Origin: Anaerolineae bacterium
GTDB taxonomy: Bacteria; Chloroflexota; Anaerolineae; Aggregatilineales; Phototrophicaceae
NCBI GenBank assembly: GCA_020848855.1
Contig: JADLHH010000011.1
Location: forward strand, 1 to 10,438
Length of the DNA: 10,438 nucleotides
Direction of reading: 5' to 3'
Below are positions 6,273 through 10,438 of the stretch, in pieces (position 1 is the first letter of the stretch; each line of letters starts with the position of its first letter). The notes under the pieces were generated by a model that saw nothing but the letters and a program-made list of their open reading frames with translations, did not search any database and was not told the DNA's origin. Position numbers and translations under genes: made by a program.

Positions 6273-6940
6273 CCTGAAGGAATAATCACGTCGGCAGATT
6301 CGACGTATCCCGTCCATAAGCCCTGGTCGTTGTAGATCGGCGTTGCCAGCGTGCCGGCTCCCTGAACGATCTGCCCGCTGGAGTTATTGCGATAGAAGGC
6401 TCGCACCCGCGCCGAGCCGGACGTGACCGCCGGGTCTGGCAAAACGTTGCCCGCCGGGAATTCGACGGTGATCACGCAGCTCTGGCGCGGACCCAGCAGC
6501 CGGAGATTCTGCTCCGGCACAGTGCCGCTGTCCTGCCGCTGCGAACCGGCGAACAGCGAGTTGGTCGGCGTGAAGATCAGCCCGACGCCGCTCGTCCCGT
6601 TATCCCCGACGATCACGGCATTCGGGTCGTAGACGAACGGCACGGTGCCGAGCGAGTTGTTGGTGATGATGATGTTGACGAACAGGCTGGCGCTGGGGTC
6701 GGTAGGGATGGCGGTCGTCTGTACACGCAGGCTGAACGGCGCGGTTGCAGCGCGTCCCAGCAGCGACTGGTGAAACGCGCGGTCGTCGGCGGTGCGCAGC
6801 CAGCTACACGGCGCGCCCTCGTAGAACTGCGGGATTACGTTGGACAGGAAGCGCGGCACAACCGACGGCGTAGCGAAGACCGCCAGCAGCAGCAGCAGGA
6901 TGAGTCCAATGAACAGGTTTGAGCTACCGCCCCGACGCAT
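6263..6940 (-). CDS. Unrecognised secreted or membrane-anchored beta-rich protein
   Basis: I do not recognise this 225-residue protein. After a short basic start (MRR), residues about 9-28 form a single hydrophobic segment (LFIGLILLLLLAVFATPSVV), acting as signal anchor or signal peptide. No lipobox is seen. The rest is rich in Ser, Thr, Asn, Gly and Val and looks like alternating beta-strands (for example ASLFVNIIITNNSLGTVPF and SCVITVEFPAG), consistent with an extracellular beta-sandwich. It has only two cysteines, Cys45 and Cys155, which could pair as a disulfide outside the membrane. The start at 6940 is supported by GGAG 7 bases upstream. The gene begins 21 bases after miaA ends, so it is probably cotranscribed with it, and it precedes the FHA regulator. 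A surface or envelope role is inference. Confidence 0.75.
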   Translation of the reverse strand: MRRGGSSNLFIGLILLLLLAVFATPSVVPRFLSNVIPQFYEGAPCSWLRTADDRAFHQSLLGRAATAPFSLRVQTTAIPTDPSASLFVNIIITNNSLGTVPFVYDPNAVIVGDNGTSGVGLIFTPTNSLFAGSQRQDSGTVPEQNLRLLGPRQSCVITVEFPAGNVLPDPAVTSGSARVRAFYRNNSSGQIVQGAGTLATPIYNDQGLWTGYVESADVIIPSGGQ

Positions 6941-6961
6941 TCGTTTGCTCCGTTCGTGCCG

Positions 6962-7891
6962 CTACTCGTGAAGCCACCGCGCCGCCGCCTCGATCAACTC
7001 GGCGCGCGCGGTACTGTCCACATTGTGCCACAGGATCGCATGATCGTGCCCACGAAACCAGGTGTACTGGCGGCGAATGAACCTGTGGGAGGCGGTCTGC
7101 GTCGCCCGAATCGCCTCGTCGAGCGGCACGCCGTCGAGCAGATGCCCGGCAAGCTGGGCGTAGCCTAAGCCGCTCATCGACGGCAGTCGGCGGTCGTAGC
7201 CTTTATCGAGCAGTGCCCGCACTTCATCCAGAAACCCTCGCGCCATCATGTCGAGCACGCGCAGGTCGGCGCGCGCGTACAGCCGCTCGCGTTCCATCGT
7301 CAGCCCGTAGGTCATCACGCGGTAGGACGGGGGCTGCTTGCCGCGCTGGGCGCTGAACGGCTGCCCGGTTTCGATGCACACTTCCAGCGCGCGGACGATT
7401 CGCCGCAGGTTGCTCGGCTCGACGAATTCTGCCGCCTGTGGGTCGAGCGCCAGCAGCCGGGCATACAGCGCTTCCACGCCGCCGGATTCCGCTTGGGCTT
7501 CCAGTTCGGCTCGAAGGGCGAGAGTGGGCGGCACTTCCGGGATCGACCAGCCTTCCAGCAGCGCCGTGATGTACTGCCCCGTCCCGCCGACCAGCAGCGG
7601 CAGCTTCCCCCGGCAGTGAATGTCGGCGATGGCGTCGTAGGCGAGGCGCTGGTACTGCGCCAGCGACAGGTCTTTGTCCGGCGCGACCACGTCGATCAGG
7701 TGATGGACGGCTTGGGCGCGTTCTTCGGGCGTCGGCTTGGCGGTGCCGATGTCCATCTCGCGGTAAATCTGGCGGCTGTCGGCGCTGACGATCTCGCCGT
7801 CCAGCGCCCGCGCCAGATCGATTGCCAGCGCTGTTTTGCCGACGGCGGTCGCGCCCAGCACGACCAGCAAAGGCTCACCAGTCGAGGGCAT
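6962..7891 (-). CDS. miaA: tRNA dimethylallyltransferase
   Basis: MiaA transfers a dimethylallyl group from dimethylallyl diphosphate to adenosine 37 of tRNAs that read codons beginning with U, the first step towards ms2i6A. The protein has 309 residues, normal for the family. It shows the P-loop GATAVGKT (13-20), SADSRQIYREMDIGTAKP (36-53), GGTGQYITALLEGW (102-115) and the C-terminal RRQYTWFR (273-280), all family signatures. The ATG at 7891 is chosen because the family's first beta-strand follows at once; the frame stays open further upstream to 8083, but that part lies inside yraN and is not family-like. It overlaps the end of yraN by 17 bases, which suggests translational coupling. It uses the isoprenoid precursor that the mevalonate genes at the right edge may help supply. 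Confidence 0.97.
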   Translation of the reverse strand: MPSTGEPLLVVLGATAVGKTALAIDLARALDGEIVSADSRQIYREMDIGTAKPTPEERAQAVHHLIDVVAPDKDLSLAQYQRLAYDAIADIHCRGKLPLLVGGTGQYITALLEGWSIPEVPPTLALRAELEAQAESGGVEALYARLLALDPQAAEFVEPSNLRRIVRALEVCIETGQPFSAQRGKQPPSYRVMTYGLTMERERLYARADLRVLDMMARGFLDEVRALLDKGYDRRLPSMSGLGYAQLAGHLLDGVPLDEAIRATQTASHRFIRRQYTWFRGHDHAILWHNVDSTARAELIEAAARWLHE

Positions 7892-8234
7892 TTTCGATGT
7901 GCTCAACGGCTGGCGCGCCTCTGGACGGGATCGTGACGGCGACCACGTCGATCCGCCAGTCGGTGTCCAGTTCGTGTTGTTCGAGGTAGAGGTAAGCGGT
8001 GCGTTCCAGAATCTGGCGCTTGCGCGGCGTGATGCTTTCGAACGCCGCTTCGATGCCTTCCCGGCGAGTCTTGACTTCGACAAAGACCACCGTCTGACCC
8101 CGCCGGGCGATCAGGTCGAACTCGCCGGTTGGGCAGCGCCAGTTCACATCGGTAACGTCGTAACCGTGCCGTGTGAGGTAGTCGGCGGCGATCTGTTCGC
8201 CCTGTCTGCCGAGCGCCGAGCGTCGTGTCGTCAT
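7875..8234 (-). CDS. yraN: YraN family (UPF0102) endonuclease-like protein
   Basis: The protein has 119 residues, the usual length for this family. It shows LGRQGEQIAADYL (8-20), NWRCPTGEFDLIARR (31-45) and VVFVEVKTRR (49-58). Together these carry the Glu/Asp/ExK pattern of a restriction-endonuclease-like fold related to Holliday junction resolvases; the cellular role of YraN is unsettled. The start at 8234 (MTTRRSALGRQGE) matches family members; a more distant ATG at 8300 would add 22 residues and falls inside a palindromic repeat. No good Shine-Dalgarno precedes 8234, but TACAAT lies 7 bases before it. The last 17 bases overlap miaA. It is the first gene of the yraN-miaA run. Confidence 0.92.
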   Translation of the reverse strand: MTTRRSALGRQGEQIAADYLTRHGYDVTDVNWRCPTGEFDLIARRGQTVVFVEVKTRREGIEAAFESITPRKRQILERTAYLYLEQHELDTDWRIDVVAVTIPSRGAPAVEHIENALDW

Positions 8235-8241
8235 GCCGCGT

Positions 8242-8247
8242 ATTGTA
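8242..8247 (-). promoter_or_regulatory. Possible -10 box for a leaderless yraN transcript
   Basis: TACAAT, read on the minus strand, ends 7 bases before the yraN ATG, so transcription would start at or next to the start codon. The absence of a Shine-Dalgarno fits this. The -35 region (about 8265-8270, CCGCAA) is not convincing. Confidence 0.3.
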
Positions 8248-8285
8248 CAGCATCCGGCAGCGGTTTGCGGGAATAGGGTGCTGAC

Positions 8286-8313
8286 GTAGGGGCGAGGCAA
8301 CGCCTCACCCTTA
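8286..8313. repeat. Interspersed GTAGGGGC-type imperfect palindrome, copy 1
   Basis: The left arm TAGGGGCGAGGC (8287-8298) pairs with GCCTCACCCTTA (8302-8313) with one G-U pair and one mismatch around a 3-base loop. It begins with the same GTAGGGGC as the palindrome at 10152. It lies between the DUF35 gene terminator and yraN. Right beside it, TGGCG recurs three times at 8-9 base intervals (8323, 8332, 8340). Confidence 0.45.
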
Positions 8314-8354
8314 TCCGATTCCTGGCGTTCTTGGCGTCTTGGCGGGGAATCAAA

Positions 8355-8377
8355 GGGACGGCTTGTTGAGCCGTCCC
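8355..8377 (-). terminator. Intrinsic terminator of the thiolase/DUF35 cluster
   Basis: GGGACGGCT (8355-8363) pairs perfectly with AGCCGTCCC (8369-8377) around a 5-base loop. On the minus strand it is followed by TTTGATT. It starts 7 bases after the DUF35 OB-fold gene stop (8384). Confidence 0.75.
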
Positions 8378-8383
8378 GGTTCG

Positions 8384-8686
8384 TTAGTTTCTTGGCAGAA
8401 TTCTGCGGAACTTGTACCCGTAGACGATCATGCCGCGCGGTCCTTCGGTTGTCAGCTTGCGAGTGACCATCTCGACCCGGTCGCCGATAGTGGGCGGCTC
8501 GTCCAGATCGGTGATCTGAGCGGTGATCAGCGGTCCCTCGTCCAGCTTCACCAGCGCCAGCACATAGGGCGCCTGATCTTCGTAGCCTTCCGGCGGTTCC
8601 TGAACGGTCGTGAAGCTGTAGATTTCGCCCGTCCCGGCGAACGTGAATCGCTCGGTCTGAACGTCGGGCTTACGCGCTTCCATCAT
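8384..8686 (-). CDS. DUF35-type OB-fold protein (HMG-CoA synthase/thiolase-associated)
   Basis: The protein has 100 residues and matches the C-terminal OB-fold half of DUF35 (Zn-ribbon/OB-fold) proteins: GTGEIYSFTTVQEPPEGYED (18-37), APYVLALVKLDEGPLITAQI (39-58), IGDRVEMVTRKL and the closing YGYKFR. In archaea a DUF35 protein bridges thiolase and HMG-CoA synthase and channels acetoacetyl-CoA; in actinobacteria related partners pair with thiolase-like aldolases. No cysteines are present, so there is no zinc site in this part. The ATG at 8686 overlaps the stop of the preceding small gene by one base (TAATG), which indicates translational coupling. A complete DUF35 protein would normally contain both parts in one chain. 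It is the last gene before the terminator at 8355-8377. Confidence 0.85.
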   Translation of the reverse strand: MMEARKPDVQTERFTFAGTGEIYSFTTVQEPPEGYEDQAPYVLALVKLDEGPLITAQITDLDEPPTIGDRVEMVTRKLTTEGPRGMIVYGYKFRRILPRN

Positions 8687-8850
8687 TAACGACCCACAAC
8701 AACCGGCACGCGCTCCTGCACCGTCTTGACTTCGCGCTGCTCAATGCACGCGACCGGGCGCGCCTGAAGCCGGACTTCGCCGTTGACATAACGCACGCCT
8801 TGCAGACGATAACGCTGGGAATTCAGCCGCCAGTGACGTGAAATCTGCAT
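8686..8850 (-). CDS. Small protein equivalent to the N-terminal zinc-ribbon part of DUF35
   Basis: The protein has 54 residues. Its start, ISRHWRLNSQRYRLQGVRY, matches the N-terminal helix and lead-in of DUF35 zinc-ribbon domains, followed by NGEVRLQARPVAC. The usual zinc ribbon has two CxxC pairs; here only one cysteine (Cys35) remains, and the first pair reads RYVNG, so zinc binding is unlikely. The ATG at 8850 is supported by GAGGAG 6 bases upstream. An in-frame ATG at 8895 lacks such a site and would add residues encoded by the leader hairpin. The stop overlaps the ATG of the OB-fold gene (TAATG), so the two halves are probably made together and may assemble. It may be a natural split or a frameshifted fusion. 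Confidence 0.7.
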   Translation of the reverse strand: MQISRHWRLNSQRYRLQGVRYVNGEVRLQARPVACIEQREVKTVQERVPVVVGR

Positions 8851-8856
8851 CGTTAA

Positions 8857-8862
8857 CTCCTC
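8857..8862 (-). promoter_or_regulatory. Shine-Dalgarno that fixes the small zinc-ribbon-like gene start
   Basis: GAGGAG, read on the minus strand, lies 6 bases before the ATG at 8850. It supports this start over the in-frame ATG at 8895. Confidence 0.8.
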
Positions 8863-8878
8863 ACACCATCGCTTCGTG

Positions 8879-8898
8879 CTTGTGCTGTTTCGCACAAG
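8879..8898 (-). promoter_or_regulatory. 5'-end stem-loop in the leader of the split DUF35 genes
   Basis: CTTGTGC (8898-8892 on the minus strand) pairs perfectly with GCACAAG (8885-8879) around a 6-base loop. With the -10 box at 8912-8907, transcription would start near 8900, putting this stem at the very 5' end of the transcript. It could stabilise the mRNA or attenuate it. Confidence 0.4.
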
Positions 8899-8906
8899 TT
8901 GCGGTC

Positions 8907-8939
8907 ATTATAGGCTTCGGAGCCTATCAAAACCTATCA
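8907..8939 (-). promoter_or_regulatory. Internal promoter with operator-like repeats before the split DUF35 genes
   Basis: TATAAT (8912-8907, minus strand) overlaps a perfect 7-bp dyad, ATAGGCT/AGCCTAT, with a TCGG spacer (8910-8927). Just upstream TGATAGG occurs twice, 10 bases apart (8939-8933 and 8929-8923), which is one helical turn. A -35 match is poor, which suits an activator-dependent promoter. The gap between the thiolase stop (8989) and the next start (8850) is unusually long for a tight operon. Confidence 0.4.
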
Positions 8940-8988
8940 CACGAGGGGGAAATGCTTTCAAACCCTCTCAATCATCACCCTGTAAGCG

Positions 8989-10134
8989 TCAGCTTTGCAG
9001 GATGTGGGTGATCGCAGTGCTGGCTAAACCGCCGACGCTCTGGATGACGGCAGTCCGGGCATCCGCCACCTGATTCGCGCCTGCCTGCCCGCGAAGCTGC
9101 AGCGCCGCTTCGACCGCCTGATAGACTCCGGTCGCGCCGACCGGGTTGCCCCGGCTCTTGAGTCCGCCGAATGTGCTGATCGGCAGCGCGCCGTCCAGCC
9201 CGATCTGATCCGCCAGTTTCCAGCCTTCGCCGCGCGCCGCGAACCCGGCGGCTTCCAGCGCCAGCACGCTCAGGATGGTGAAAGCGTCGTGCAGTTCCAG
9301 CAGGTCGATGTCGCCGCGTTCGATCCCCGCCTGCGCCAGCGCCTTGCGCGTCGAAAGCGTGACGGCTTTCAGCGTCAGCAGGTCGTCGCGGTCGTGCAGC
9401 GCGAGCGTGTCGGACGCCGCGCCGCTGCCGATGATGCGGATCGGCTGTGGGACGAGGTCGCCGGCGCGTTCGGCGCTGGTCAAAATGACCGCTGCCGCGC
9501 CGTCGGCGTCGGGAGCGCTGTCGAACAGGCTGACCGGATCGGAGATCATTGGCGCGCGGGCGAACGCTCCCGGCTTGATCTTGTTTCGGTACATGGCGTT
9601 CTCGTTCTTGCCGCCATTGGCGTGCGCGTTGATGGTGAAGTTCTCGAACGCGCCCAATTCGACGCCGAATTCCGTCATGTAGCGCCGCATGAGCAGGGCG
9701 GCGAGGGCGGGCAGCGTCGCGCCGTGAACTGCCTCGTAGTCGGCGTCCAGGCTGACCGAGCGCGCGCCGGTGCGCGCCGTGCCGATCATGTCGGTCGATT
9801 TCTCGACGCCCAGCACCATCACCGTCTCGACCGCGCCCGATGCCACTGCCAGATAACCTGCCCGCAGCGCCGCCCCGCCTGACGCTTCGGCGGCTTCAAT
9901 CGTGAAAGTTTCGACGCCGTTCAGCCCGCTGTGGTCGGCGATCAGCGGCGCGAGGTGCGACTGGCTGCTGATCGACGCGCCGTAAGCATTGCCGACGTAC
10001 AGCGCGTCAACTTCGCTGATGCTCGCGTCGTCAATGGCGGCGCGGACGGCATCCGCCGCCAGCATCCGCAGGCTCGAATCCCAATGTTCTCCAACCGGCG
10101 TCTGCCCGACGCCGATGATTGCTACATCTCTCAT
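8989..10134 (-). CDS. Thiolase-fold protein (archaeal/SCP2 type) lacking the nucleophilic cysteine
   Basis: The protein has 381 residues, the normal length for archaeal-type or SCP2-like thiolases. It begins MRDVAIIGVGQTPVG, has the central AAEASGGAALRAGYLAVASG (81-100), LLELHDAFTI (278-287) and GGLKSRGNPVGATGVYQ (323-339). Thiolases normally have Cys in the CASG motif; here the position is Glu83. The usual GHP His is Asn330. His282 of the HDAF motif remains. It therefore probably does not use classical Claisen chemistry; actinobacterial Ltp2-type aldolases are a precedent for cysteine-less members that work with a DUF35 partner. The start at 10134 has AGAGG upstream; an earlier ATG at 10161 lies inside a palindrome. 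Neighbours are HMG-CoA synthase upstream and the split DUF35 genes downstream. Confidence 0.9.
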   Translation of the reverse strand: MRDVAIIGVGQTPVGEHWDSSLRMLAADAVRAAIDDASISEVDALYVGNAYGASISSQSHLAPLIADHSGLNGVETFTIEAAEASGGAALRAGYLAVASGAVETVMVLGVEKSTDMIGTARTGARSVSLDADYEAVHGATLPALAALLMRRYMTEFGVELGAFENFTINAHANGGKNENAMYRNKIKPGAFARAPMISDPVSLFDSAPDADGAAAVILTSAERAGDLVPQPIRIIGSGAASDTLALHDRDDLLTLKAVTLSTRKALAQAGIERGDIDLLELHDAFTILSVLALEAAGFAARGEGWKLADQIGLDGALPISTFGGLKSRGNPVGATGVYQAVEAALQLRGQAGANQVADARTAVIQSVGGLASTAITHILQS

Positions 10135-10151
10135 TTCGCATCCTCTCTCGC

Positions 10152-10179
10152 GTAGGGGCACGACATGTGGTGCCCCTAC
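10152..10179. repeat. Interspersed GTAGGGGC-type palindrome, copy 2
   Basis: GTAGGGGCAC (10152-10161) pairs perfectly with GTGCCCCTAC (10170-10179) around an 8-base spacer. It lies between the HMG-CoA synthase stop (10199) and the thiolase start (10134), and shares its first 8 bases with the palindrome at 8286. No T run follows on the minus strand, so it is not an obvious terminator. Confidence 0.6.
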
Positions 10180-10198
10180 AACGTCGATTTCAGATTGG

Positions 10199-10438
10199 TC
10201 AGTCCTTCAACAGCCCGCGATAGCGGACGTAGGTGGCGTAATCGACAACCGTGCGCCGGGCAATGTAATCGCGAGTCTTGGGGGCGCGGTCGCGTATCTG
10301 GTCGATGCGCTCGGTTACGAGCAGGTCGAACGAGTCCGAACCCGCGCCGCTGCCGTAGCTGGTCATCAGGATGCGGTCGCCCGGCTTGGCGATGTCGAGG
10401 ATCGCCGTCAAGCCCAGCATACACGAGCCGGAATACAC
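10199..10438 (-). CDS. Hydroxymethylglutaryl-CoA synthase, archaeal type (C-terminal part)
   Basis: The 79 visible residues run in from the right edge without an internal start requirement. They match the C-terminus of archaeal-type HMG-CoA synthases: VYSGSCMLGLTAILDIAKPG, DRILMTSYGSGAGSDSF with the glycine-rich loop, then VTERI and the final VDYATYVRYR. The enzyme condenses acetyl-CoA with acetoacetyl-CoA to give HMG-CoA for the mevalonate pathway. The Cys-His-Glu catalytic residues lie mostly outside the window and cannot be checked. It is followed after 64 bases by the thiolase-like gene and then the split DUF35 genes, the set that forms one complex in archaea. Confidence 0.88.
   Translation of the reverse strand: MYSGSCMLGLTAILDIAKPGDRILMTSYGSGAGSDSFDLLVTERIDQIRDRAPKTRDYIARRTVVDYATYVRYRGLLKD

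Noticed and set aside
7892..8083. N-terminal extension of MiaA
   Set aside because: The extra 64 residues are encoded inside yraN in another frame and are Arg/Ser-rich; the family start fits ATG at 7891.
8323..8345. Tandem TGGCG repeats as a functional array
   Set aside because: Only three short imperfect units at uneven 8-9 base spacing; it may be part of common repetitive intergenic sequence and no function can be argued.
10135..10161. Upstream ATG for the thiolase-like gene
   Set aside because: It lies in the palindromic repeat; the ATG at 10134 has a ribosome-binding site and gives the normal family N-terminus.

Overview
The window is GC-rich bacterial DNA, dense with genes that mostly lie on the minus strand. 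The gene content suggests a member of the Chloroflexota, possibly Anaerolineae-like: an archaeal-type HMG-CoA synthase/thiolase/DUF35 cluster, an FHA plus winged-helix regulator, a tandem PRC-barrel protein and an MtaD-type amidohydrolase fused to a CYTH-like domain. This placement is inference from gene families; there is no rRNA or other phylogenetic marker here.

Layout from left to right. (1) 1-1877 (minus, runs off the left edge): a large membrane protein with a C-terminal endonuclease/exonuclease/phosphatase (EEP) domain, resembling CWH43/PGAP2IP architecture, with several catalytic positions changed. (2) 1878-2018: a divergent promoter region. (3) 2019-3995 (plus): MtaD-like amidohydrolase fused to a CYTH-like domain, started at TTG behind a strong Shine-Dalgarno, and ended by a perfect hairpin shared with the convergent PRC-barrel gene (4072-4761, minus). 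(4) 4762-5069: a 308-bp gene-free stretch packed with inverted and direct repeats and a minus-strand terminator-like hairpin. (5) 5070-5447 (plus): a small SnoaL/NTF2-like protein with less GC-biased codons than its neighbours. (6) A minus-strand run: yraN (8234-7875) overlapping miaA (7891-6962), then a secreted or anchored protein of unknown function (6940-6263), then an FHA/winged-helix regulator (6195-5530). (7) A second minus-strand cluster: the C-terminal part of HMG-CoA synthase (right edge to 10199), a thiolase-like protein (10134-8989), a promoter/hairpin region, a small zinc-ribbon-derived protein (8850-8686), and an OB-fold DUF35 protein (8686-8384), closed by a hairpin terminator at 8355-8377.

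How the genes may work together: in archaea, thiolase, HMG-CoA synthase and a bridging DUF35 protein form one complex that makes HMG-CoA for the mevalonate pathway. The same gene set is here, but the thiolase lacks the usual nucleophilic cysteine, and the DUF35 protein is split into two one-base-overlapping genes, with the zinc ligands largely gone. These departures, together with the amidohydrolase-CYTH fusion and the degenerate EEP membrane protein, are the main points of interest. I see no CRISPR array, insertion sequence, tRNA or rRNA.
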